A stretch of 64,000 bases of DNA from Closterium sp. NIES-65 (Eukaryota > Streptophyta > Zygnematophyceae > Desmidiales > Closteriaceae), in contig CANXME010002001.1 in the NCBI GenBank assembly GCA_948144175.1, positions 3,038,501 to 3,102,500 on the forward strand, in the 5' to 3' direction. Position numbers and translations under genes: made by a program. Positions within the stretch are counted from its first letter, which is position 1. Each line of letters begins with the position of its first letter. A model generated the notes under the pieces. That model was not told where the DNA came from. It made no database searches and saw only the letters and a list, made by a program, of their open reading frames with translations. This document shows, piece after piece, positions 54,779-64,000 of this stretch.

Positions 54779-55795
54779 TGTTGTGCCAACACATTACAGT
54801 GGCACGGTCATCGCACTCCCATTCAGCCTACAAGCCTGCTAAGCTTCTGGAATTTTGTGGGGAGGTTGTTCAACAAGTGTTCTTCAAACCCTCAAAGTTT
54901 CAGAGTTTTTGAAGCAGTTACCAAGGCATGACAACATTTTATGTTTCAAGACTTATGGCATCCCGGAAGTGTGTGTTACTCCTTTTTGGTAACACCCGAG
55001 TTCACCATTTCTGCTGCTGACTTGACTACCAAGCTCTGATTGATCTGAAATTCGGTCTGGCAGTTCTTTGCCCCGCTGTGCAGGTGGTCACCAAGTTTCA
55101 GAACGATCCAAAATCTGAGCATTGCGTGACAGCTGCCGAAATTCACTGTTCCGTAGTCATGGTGCACTGTTGGCAGCATTTCCCTTGCCACCCTTTCATT
55201 GTTGTCATGCCAATGGTGCAGGGACAGAGAATGAGACGAGAAGTACAGGTGGTCAAGTGGGAATCTACAGCCCTCCTTTTGAGAAGTGTGGTCTTCCTGG
55301 AACTAGCTTGCAAGAGGGTGCAAGTGGGAAGACAAGCTGATTCATGGTTAGCTTAACTCACAATTGGTTGCCTTGAGTACAGCTCTGAACATCCATGTGT
55401 GGTTGGCTTTGCTGACCTAGCTAGGACGTTTCACATCCTTCTCTAGCCTTTCTCCCCTAGGACTCAACCTTCTCTGAGTTCCCAGGATGATCCCAACCCC
55501 TTAAGAGTCCCCTAGGCAATGTTGTACCTCACCTCTTCCTTGCATCAATGAGAATACACGTTTTGCAGCCGAGCTTAAGTTTTCATTCACAGCGTAGCGC
55601 ATACACCTCTGGTGAAAGCAAGCAATACACCGTTGGAAAGCAGACACTCAAGGCTAACTGCTGTTCACGTTTCAGCATCATGTGATGTTGGAGCTGATCG
55701 TGACGGCGTTTTGAACAGAGGTGGTTTGAAGACGTCAGATTCTGCTTAGGCGGTTTCATGGGCATCCGCGACCTCTAAGTGGACTCTTGCCTAAA
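54779..55795. mobile_element. Unclassified 1,017-bp insertion with 8-bp TSD
   Basis: The copia 3' UTR is split by a block flanked by ACAAGTTC (54771-54778 and 55796-55803). The copia F 3' UTR has the uninterrupted sequence on the opposite strand (about 48280-48300), which confirms an insertion. An 8-bp duplication is typical of hAT elements, but no clear inverted ends are seen. A 92-codon plus-strand frame inside (55078-55356) resembles nothing I know. Confidence 0.6.
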
Positions 55796-55891
55796 ACAAG
55801 TTCAAGGCCACAAGGCCAGTTCACATGCAAGATCATATACAAAGGTAAACAAGCAAGTGCAGGTATAGAAAAGATCACAGTACCAGCAACG

Positions 55892-57830
55892 TCAAGAAGT
55901 GAGCAAGTGAGGCCAAGTAGGCACAAGACCTAGCATCGTACAGCAGCGCTGATGATCACAAGGCGGAAGTGCCTTGGTAAAGATATCAGCAGTGTTGGCC
56001 TCAGAGGCCACGTAAGCAAGGCGCAGCTGACCACGCTGCTGCAGCTCACGAGCAAGGAAGTAGCGAAGAGCAATGTGCTTCGTTCTGTGCTCCAGTCTGT
56101 GCTCCCGACACAAGGCCAGCATGGCCTTGTTGTCTACGTACAGAACTGGAGGAGAACGAAGCGGCTCTCCTAGGTCAGTCAGCAGGTAGGTGAGCCAGCG
56201 TAGCTCCTGTGCAGCCATGGCCCCCGCGTAGATCTCAGCCTCACAGCTGGAGCCGAGAACAGAAGACGAGCGGGAAGACCGCCACGAAACAGAGCCGGAA
56301 CCAAGGCTGAAGGTGTAACCCTGTGACGACCGCTGCGTAGCCTGGTCGTCAGCCCAAGAAGCGTCTGCGTGACCAGTGAGGACCACTGAACGTCGCCCTC
56401 CAAACACTAGCCCCATGCCCGACGTACTGCACAAGTAGCGCAACACCCTCTTCGCTGCAGCCATGTGCTCTGGTCGGTGTCTCCCAGGAGCAACATAGCG
56501 TGCCAAGATGCTAAGAGGGTATGCAAGGTCAGGTCGAGTGCAGGTCATCAGGTACATGAGGCAGCCAACAAGCACTGGGTACGGGCCACTCGGCTCTACG
56601 GACTCATCCGAAGGCAGAGCTAAGAGCGAGTGGCGAGTAGACAGAGGAGTGGCCTGAGGCGAGGAGTATGTGAAGTCGAAGCGCTGAAGGACCTGCTGCA
56701 CCATGTGTGGCTGAGTCAGAGTAATGGTGCGCTGTGCTCTGTCCCGGGTGATCTGCAAGCCAAGGTAGCTGCGCAGTTGGTCGGTGTCTCCCGGGAGCAA
56801 CATAGCGTGCAAGAATGCTAAGAGGGTATGCAAGGTCAGGTCGAGTGCAGGTCATCAGGTACATGAGGCAGCCAACAAGCTCTGGATACGGGCCACTCGA
56901 CTCTACGGACTCATCCAAAGGCAGAGCTGAGAGCGAGTGGCGAGTAGGCCGAGGAGTGGCCTGAGGCGAGGAGTACGTGAAGCCGAAGCGCTGAAGGACC
57001 TGCTGCACCATGTGTGACTGAGCCAGGGCAATGGTGCGGCGTGCTCTGTCTCGGGTGATCTGGAAGCCAAGGTAGCTGCGCAGTTCACCCAGGTCTGTGC
57101 ACGTGTGTCTCTTCTGCAGCTCGGACCTCACATAGGCAAGTCCAGTAGTGTCAGCTATGGCAAAGACCAAGTCGTCGACGTACACGAGGATGTAGAACGG
57201 TGGCAGAGAGGTGTCGGAGCCCAGAAACAGCGACGGGTCGGCACTAGAAGGAGCAAACCCAAGAGGCGCAAGCGTAGTGCTCAGTGTGTCGTGCCACTCA
57301 CGTGGCGCCTGGCGGAGACCGTAGACTGGACGCCGGAGACTCCACTGGGTACCAGGAGGAAACGACCCAGTGAAGCCAGGTGGGCGCAGCCAGATCTCCT
57401 CGTGCAGGCTGCCCTGCAAGAAAGCTGTGCTGAAGTCGAGAGAGTGCAGCTCGTAGTCACGGTGAGCAGCAACGTGCAGCAGTACCCGAAGAGTGGTCAT
57501 CTTCGGGGTGGGAGAGAAGGCTTGAAAGTAGTCAACTCCTTGCCGCTGACTGAAGCCACGAGCCACGTACCGTGCCTTGAAGACAGGCGGAGAACCCGGC
57601 GGCCGCTTCACCCTGAAGATCCACATGCCACTGACGATGTTCGCCCCAGGCGGGGGAACCTCGTTAACGTAGGTGCCTGTGGACTTCCAGGAAGCCATCT
57701 CTGTGTCCATAGCTGTCTGCCACTGAGAGGAGTACGGACCCTCTATCGCCTCCGCGTAAGAGCGCGGAGTCGGGATGTCAAGTGCATCCGGGTCTCCCTA
57801 AGGGGTAAGCAGTACGGACACGAGATGAGG
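55892..57830 (-). pseudogene. Copia G: RT and RNase H remnants
   Basis: Minus strand: RT ('GMWIFRVKRPPGSPPVFKAR', 'FYILVYVDDLVFA'), then the duplicated 'YLGLQITRDRAQ/YLGFQITRDRAR' region and RNase H ending '...HLLTS' at 55892. Fossil; same family as D and H. Confidence 0.85.
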
Positions 57831-60800
57831 TGAAGCGGCTGCCAGACACTGGAACTCCTCTTGCCTGTCCTCAAGGACGTCCGTGCCGAGGGCACACTCA
57901 CCCCTGACGGACGAAGGACAGACAGACTCAGACACAGCGACAAGACTAGCAGCGTAGTCTAGACGACAGCGAGCAGCAAAGTCAACGCGCTCAGCCACTA
58001 AGGCAGACTCAGCAGTGGACTCGAAGGAAGGGTCAGTGACGACAGTAGCAAGGAGACGCGTGACAGTAGGACTGGCAACACGAAGAGTGTCCGACTCCGG
58101 GTCGGCAAGAGCAGGAAGAGAGGACTCAGGAGGAGAAGGCAAAGGGGCACCCAGAGGAGCAGTGGACGGACGCAGAGACATCCGGTGCGTGCCAGGGACA
58201 GGAGGAGGACGCTGACGCGAACCGCAACCACTAGTGCGAGCAGCACGGATAGGAGACGCAGGGCGAGATGCAGGCTCACGATGCTCAGCAAGACCTCCAG
58301 TAGGACCAGTGTAGGGAGAAGGAGCAGGAAAAGGGGAGGTAGGCTGCAACTGTAATTGGGACGGGACAGGCTGTGGACACTCTAAGGGAGGAGGAGGACC
58401 AGTAGAAGGCGGAAGACTAAGAACCTGCTGCAGGAGTGGAACGAAGTACGGTCGAGGCCGTGTGGCGACGCCAGACACAGCAGGGACTGCACCAGTACCC
58501 CCAGTAGGAGCACACGCTCCAGTAGCACCTCCAGCAGCTCTAGAACCTCAAGCAGCACCAGGAGTACCCCCAGCAGGACCGCGAGCGGTAGTCTCAGCGC
58601 CAACACCCTCAGCAGCACCAGCCCTAGTCGAACCTGCAGGCCCAGCAGCTCCAGTACTCCCAGTACGAGCACCTCCGGGACCCGCGACAGCAGCACACTC
58701 AGTAGCCGAAGAACCTCCAGCACCAACAGCACGGCTCCACCGCCGGGCGAACCACTCGCGCAGCTCGTATGGAGGGAGTGGCTCCCGGCGAGACGAAGCA
58801 CCCGGAGAATCTCCAAGCGGAGCACCTCCAAGCTCAGCACCCCCACGTACAGCACCCCGAGGCGTAGCACCCCCAGGCTCAGCACCCCCAGGCTCAGCAC
58901 CCCCAGGCCCAGCACCCCCAGGCGTAGCACCCCTAGGCTCAGCACCCCCAGGCCCAGCACCCCCAGGCTCAGCACCCCCAGAGTCAGCACCCCCAAGCTC
59001 AGCACCCCCAGGTCGAGCACCCCCAGGCTCAGCACCCCCAGAGTCAGCACCCCCAGGCTCAGCACCCCCAGGTCCAGCACCCCCAGGCTCAGCACCCCCA
59101 GAGTCAGCACCCCCAGGCTCAGCACCCTCAGCAACACCAGAGTCACCAGTAACCTCGACAGGCTCGACTGCGTCTACCTGGGACACACCTGAAGGGGACG
59201 GACCCTGAGGGGGGAGGGGGTCTATCGAAGGGGGACCAGGTACAAGGAAGAGCGGCGGCGGGGGGAGGGACGGAGTGCGGTAGGGGAAGAGGAAGTAGTA
59301 GGGGACCGACTCGTCAAATGTGACGTCCTGGGAGGACAGAATACGGCGAGAGGTGGGGTGGTAGAACTGCCACCCAGGCGCATCAGGGGGGAACCCCAGG
59401 AAGACGCAGGGAGCAGCACGAGGGGACAGCTTGTCCGCAGACAAGTCGCGGACAAACGCCCGAGATCCCCAGACCCTGAACGCCGACGCATCGCCAACCT
59501 TCCCCGTCGACAGCAAGGCTGGGGAGGTCTCCGGCCTGGAGACTCTGGGGTGTAGGTTGATCTGATGCACCGCGTACCTCAGTGCAAACGGCCACAGAAA
59601 ATGGGGAGCAGCCGCATGCATCATAGACGTACGGGCGACGTCCATCACCATGCCAATGCGGCGCTCAGCAATCCCATTTTGCTGCGGGGAGTCCGGAAGC
59701 GTGAAGGTCTGACGGATGCCTCGTGCGCGACAGTAGGCTCGCAGAAGTCCAGAGGAGAACTCTCCGCCTCTGTCCGAGTGCAGACGCAGAACAAGAAAGT
59801 CCGAGCCAAAGCTCGGCCTGAGCTGTGACATCACCCTTGCTGCGCAAGGGGAAGACTGTGGTGTAACGCGAGTAGTCGTCAGCAACGAGCAGGAAGTAGC
59901 GCTCGTGACCCTGTCCACGGACGCGGAATGGGCCCCACACGTCCATGTAAAGCGTCTGCAACGGGGCCTCTGTCGGAGGAAACTGGGAGGAGTGAGGGGC
60001 AGCACGCTGGCGCCCCTCGACACAGAGGACATAGGTAGGGCCAGGGCCCTGAGGAAGGGGAGGGAGGGACCGGGGGAGACCAGAAACAAGAAGACGGGAG
60101 GCCATGCCTCTGAGCCGAAGCAGAGAGGGGTGACCAAGGCGGTGGTGCCAAAGGAGAGTCTCGTGAGACAGGAGACGACATAAACAGGGGGCAAACTCTG
60201 GACCAGACCTGGACGCTGCAGCAAACACCTGACCCGATGTAGCTACCCTACCAGACTCAGCAACTGGAGGAGACGCAGTGGTCAGTGTGTACAGGCTCGA
60301 CCCCGGCTGACGGATGAACGTAGCCAGGTGTCGGCCTGTGCTAGCCTCTGTGCAGTGCGTCACCCGCTGACGTGCAGGAGTGAACTGGTGGACTCCCCCA
60401 TCCTGTAGGTCACCACCACTCACCAGGTTCATAGAGAACGAGGGGAGGTAGAGACCAGACAGGGTGCCAGTGGGAGCCGCCGGACACGGGAGGACTGTGG
60501 AGAAGTGAGACAGGACAGGACCCCTAGAGGGGTCAGCCAGAGACACCGCAACCGGCCGACTAAGCGGCGTGAGTGTGGTGCGGTCCCGAAAGAAGGAGCG
60601 AGACGCCCCTGAGTCAAGGGTGAAGGTGAGGGAGGCCGAAGCCGACGTAGTACCTGAGAGCGCAGACTCACCAGTACCTGAGGACGCAGACGCACTAGCA
60701 CCTAGAGCAGCAGCGTTGCAAGCACCTAGGGCAGCCGCCTCACCAGTACCTAGAGCAGCAGTCTCAATGCCCGGATCGGGCGGGAAACACCGGTAACAGT

Positions 60801-60831
60801 CACCCTCATCACTAATAGTCACAGCATACAT
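57798..60831 (-). pseudogene. Copia G: linker, integrase and protease
   Basis: From the right: retropepsin ('FTLDSGASRSFF', about 60600), GAG-pre-integrase ('HHRLGHPSLLRLRGM'), integrase core with 'LHSDRGGEFSSGLLRAYC' and 'SPQQNGIAERRIGMVMDVAR'. A linker of GGAEPGGAD pentapeptide repeats (58830-59130) and a Pro/Ser-rich stretch to 57798 follow. It parallels copia F closely. Fossil. Confidence 0.85.
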
Positions 60832-60879
60832 GGCAGAAAGAATAGCATAAAAAACAAGAACATAGATGGCAACTCCCGC

Positions 60880-61925
60880 TCAAGACAGCTCGCCCCATCG
60901 AGGGATCTCTGTGGCCTCCGGGAACTGGTGACGCCACGCGTCCGTCAGGCGGCCAAAGCAGCGCTGGGTGAGGTGCGCACCCCCACACTGCTCACCCGCA
61001 CGGTCGCCGGTGCGCAGGACGTAGGTGCACGGACCAAAACCCCCACCCCGCTGGCGTGCAGCGTACCACTCACGGAGCTGTTGAAGGGACAGGGTCTCAC
61101 GACCGCGCTGCTGCTGCTGGCGCGGACCACCACCGGAGCCACTCCTCTGCGTAGACCCGCGACCAGCTCCACCGCCACCCCCGCCGCCTTCGCCGCCTCC
61201 GCCACCACCGCCGCCTCCGCCACCACCGCCACCTCCGCTACCACCGCCGCCTCCGCTCGCTCCGCCACCGCCGCCGCCTCCGCTTCCACTGCTGCCACCG
61301 GTACCCCCACCCCCGCCACCACTCCCACCACCACCCCCACTCCCTCCGCTGCCTCCACCGCCGCCTCCACCGCCCCCGCCAGCTCCTCCAGCGCCCTTGC
61401 CCCCCTTGCCCTTGCCTGTGCGGCGCTTCCCCGAAGGGGCAACGAGGTCGCCGCAATAGCAGAGGCAACAGAGGGCAAGAGGGGGGAGGGAGAGCACCCC
61501 TCAAAGACAGGGGTGCGGGGGTCACCACGAGAGGCTCCTACAGCGACTATGCTCTTCTCCGCCGCTAGGAGGGCCTTCTCGAGGAGATCAACGGTGAGAG
61601 TGGTGGGGCACACTGCGAGGAAGTGGTCCCTGACTACTCGAAGGGAGTCAGGGGGTCGGGTGACAATGTAGTAGAGGGTGATGTACATGGAGGGGGGGGG
61701 TTCTTGGCGCAGAAGTCAGCAGGAAGCGCAGCGCGGTAGCGAGTGTCACTAGTGCGGAGGTGCGTAGTGAGGTCAGCGACTGTGGGAAAGGCAGCAAGGT
61801 CAGGGAAGAGGTACGGTAGCATGAGACGGCTCAGTGCAGCAGTGGCAGGGTAGGAGTAGCGTGCAACTACAGCGTCGTACAAGGTCTGAGCACTCTTGTA
61901 ATGACTAAAGTGGTAGGGGTAGCCA
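60880..61925 (-). pseudogene. Copia G: gag remnant with Gly-rich tract and Cys/His cluster
   Basis: Minus strand: gag pieces (61634-61882, 'AALSRLMLPYLFPDLAAFPT'), a long Gly/Ser tract (about 61130-61400), and a Cys/His cluster spaced C-X13-C-X3-H-X4-C (about 60950-61045), the same spacing as in copia F. Fossil. Confidence 0.8.
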
Positions 61926-61929
61926 TGAC

Positions 61930-63129
61930 TATAGTAGACTAGCAGTGCAAACAGTAGGGAAAGGGCAGTGCAGTGACAGAGGCGCGGCGCTCACCGGACG
62001 GGGCTGCTCGGGCGGCTCGGTGGTAGGGCGGCTCGGCAACTCGGCGGCTCGGCTGCTGGGCTGCTCGGCGGCTCGGCTGCAGGGCTGCTGGGTGGCTCGG
62101 CGGCTCGGCGGAAGGTCGGCTCGGCTGCTGGGCGACTGGGCGGCTCGGCTGCAGTGCGGCTCGGCGGCTGGGCGGCTCGGCTGCTCTGCCGCTGGGCGGC
62201 TCGGTTGTGCTGCTGCAGGGCGGCGCGGCGGTCGGCTGCTCGGGTGGGTGAGGCGGCTCGGGCGGCTCGGGTGGCGGGCGGCGCTGCAGCAGGTGACGGG
62301 ACCGAAGATAAGGGCGGCTGGGCCGCAGGTTAGGGCGGCGGGGCCGTAGTTAGGGTGGCGGGGCCGCAGGTAAGGCGGCGTGGCCGCAGGTAGGGTGGCG
62401 GGGCCGCTGGTAGGGTGGCGGGGCCGCAGGTAAGGTGGCGGGGCCGCAAGTAAGGTGGTGGGGCCGCAGGTAAGGCGGCGAAGCCGCAGGTAGGGTGGCG
62501 GGGCCATTGGTAGGGTGGTGGGGCCGCAGGTAGGGTGGCGGGGCCGCTGGTAGGGTGGCGGGGCCGCAGGTAAGGTGGCGGGGCCGCAGGTAAGGTGGCG
62601 GGGCCGCAGGTAAGGTGGCGGGGCCGTAGGTAAGGTGGCGAAGCCGCGGGTAAGGCGGCGGAGCCACGGGTAGGGTGGTGGGACCGCAGGTAAGGCTGCG
62701 GAGCCGCGGGTAGGGTGGCGGGGCCGCAGGTAAGGTGGCGGGGCCGCAGCAAAGGGCTGCGCAAGGGGCCGCGGAGGACGGCGGCGCGTCGTACGGGCGG
62801 CACGCGACGCCGCGAAGGGCGGCGATGGGCCGGTACAGGCGGCGACGAGCCGGTACGGGCGGCGACGGGCCAATACGGGCGGCGACGGGCCGGGACGGGC
62901 GGCGCAAGGGCGGCGACGGGCCGCGTAGGGTTGCGACGGGCCGCTAAGGGCGGCGACGGGCCGAGCAAGGGCGGCGCAAGGGAGGCCGCTAGGGGCGACG
63001 CGACGGGGCCGAAGGAGGCCTAGGAAGGGCACGATGCGGGCCTAAGCGAGGCGCGCTCTGGGCAGGAAAAAAACTTCGATTTTGGTGGGCCCTAAGAACA
63101 GTTCCCACGAGGGAACCTGCTCGATACCA
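61930..63129 (-). repeat. GC-rich leader repeats of copia G
   Basis: Two repeat blocks. GGCGGCTCGGCTGCTGGGCG-type units lie at about 61990-62280. GGTAAGGTGGCGGGGCCGCA-type 18-bp units lie at about 62320-62750. The palindrome GGGCCC lies about 40 bp from the primer site (about 63088). Long open frames here are compositional. Confidence 0.75.
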
Positions 63130-63258
63130 TGAGAAGAAACGAGAATGAATCAACTATGAATGAAGTAGGTACAAGTACTAACCCTAGTTGGGTTGTACCC
63201 CCTATGGGATACCCCACTACAGCCTACACAAATGTATAAGCTATATAATGTTCTGACA

Positions 63259-64000
63259 AAAACATATCAATACATGTTGCTCTATAAAGTCCAAATATGC
63301 AATACATTTTTAGACAACTATTTTTCCATATACAAACAATACAACCAGTTTTACTCATAACATCTATTCTATTAATGGATCATATTGCTTACTAAGATTA
63401 CTTCTGCAGTCTTCGCAATGCTATAGTAGAACACTTAGATTGGATATATTGCCGATGGTTCTGCAAGAAAACGAACAGAAGAAACATAATATGTTTCACA
63501 AGAAACAATATTTCAATAACAATTTTTCAATTTTATTATATTGCTAAAACATTTAGTCCATAAAAATACCTACTAAAATTCACCAAACATTCTTCAATTT
63601 ACATTTGACCCTTAACCCCAAACTCTGATACACTTTCATATGAATCGACACAAACAAAAAAACATATAATATTGGCATAAAGAAAATACAGCACATCTCA
63701 TACGCTCAAAACCCTCCAATATTGATGATACAAAATTACGTACTTGAATTGCAGAGCGCTCAAGATCAGCAACTTAACAATGTGAGAGCCAGAAATTGTC
63801 AATGGATCTGAAAGAAACAACATCAAACAAGAAAAAAAAAATATGTATTATACAAGTTCATGTTCCGAAGAACTACACACGTGCTATAGCATTTGTAATA
63901 CATAGTTGCACTTGCAAATCTCACATTTGTATACACACTCTGAAATCTGACAAGACATTGAACAACAGACTTAAAAAAATCATACAATAATGGAATCATA
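63259..64000. other. AT-rich flank
   Basis: Roughly 70% A+T, unlike the rest of the window. It holds oligo-A and oligo-T runs. A 64-codon frame at 63796-63990 has no support. I see no gene, repeat or RNA here. Confidence 0.6.

Larger units (their letters stand above)
54541..63258 (-). mobile_element. Copia element G: mosaic minus-strand copy
   Basis: The 3' LTR is 54541-54667 (127 bp) and the 5' LTR is 63130-63258 (129 bp); they belong to different subfamilies. The outer flanks GGCCG and AAAAC do not match. Parts from the right: primer site (about 63118-63129), GC-rich leader, gag, Gly-rich/Cys-His region, protease, integrase, repeat linker, RT and RNase H. The RT C-terminal/RNase H start is present twice (55892-56770 and 56776-57060), which marks a junction between two parent elements. 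Broken, with several breaks. A 1.0-kb insertion lies in its 3' UTR. Confidence 0.85.

Noticed and set aside
61929-63032. A 367-codon Pro/Arg frame in the copia G leader
   Set aside because: It lies in the leader between primer site and gag and consists of repeats only.
63796-63990. 64-codon frame in the AT-rich end
   Set aside because: Short, Lys/Ile-rich from base composition, with no supporting signal.

Overview
The window looks like nuclear DNA of a plant-lineage eukaryote, most plausibly a streptophyte green alga. A Zygnematophyceae desmid such as Closterium is my best guess, by inference only. Three things support this. There is a spliced CHASE-domain hybrid histidine kinase of the cytokinin-receptor type. 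There are chromodomain-bearing Ty3/gypsy elements. There are many Ty1/copia-type elements primed by initiator-Met tRNA. No prokaryotic gene organisation is visible and no bona fide tRNA or rRNA gene was found.

Layout. 1-15550: two head-to-tail minus-strand chromoviruses (A and B) with a single LTR between them. They are riddled with younger insertions: two solo-LTR-like pieces, two GC-rich non-autonomous elements with ~130-bp LTRs, and a shortened copia element. 15551-22119: rearranged copia remnants on both strands, including one 892-codon open pol frame. 22343-27510: an unrecognised five-exon host gene (gene X). It carries acidic and Gly/Ala/Ser/Thr repeat tracts, and its first exon contains a tandem array of a tiny TRIM-like element. 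29855-39751: the histidine kinase gene, in the order CHASE, transmembrane helix, HisKA, HATPase, receiver. 40320-53830: a large minus-strand LTR element with ~1.35-kb LTRs that encodes only gag and protease (TR-GAG-like). It has a complete copia element, TRIM arrays and a 364-bp (CA)n tract nested in it. 53909-54406: a pogo/Tigger-like MITE. 54541-63258: a mosaic minus-strand copia. 63259-64000: AT-rich DNA without a convincing gene.

Two things stand out. First, a 375-bp TRIM-like family (141-bp LTR, 93-bp interior) has a tRNA-like Pol III promoter straddling the LTR/primer-site junction: A box in the LTR end, B box just past the PBS. It occurs as 4-, 3- and 2-LTR tandem arrays. Two of these three arrays are flanked by 5-bp target duplications. 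Second, in the histidine kinase gene almost every exon edge is duplicated in the adjacent intron. This includes a six-fold array of the 5' edge of the receiver domain, whose copies differ in the Asp-Asp acidic pair needed for phosphotransfer.

Transposon coding regions are described as fossils by family, parts and approximate state only.
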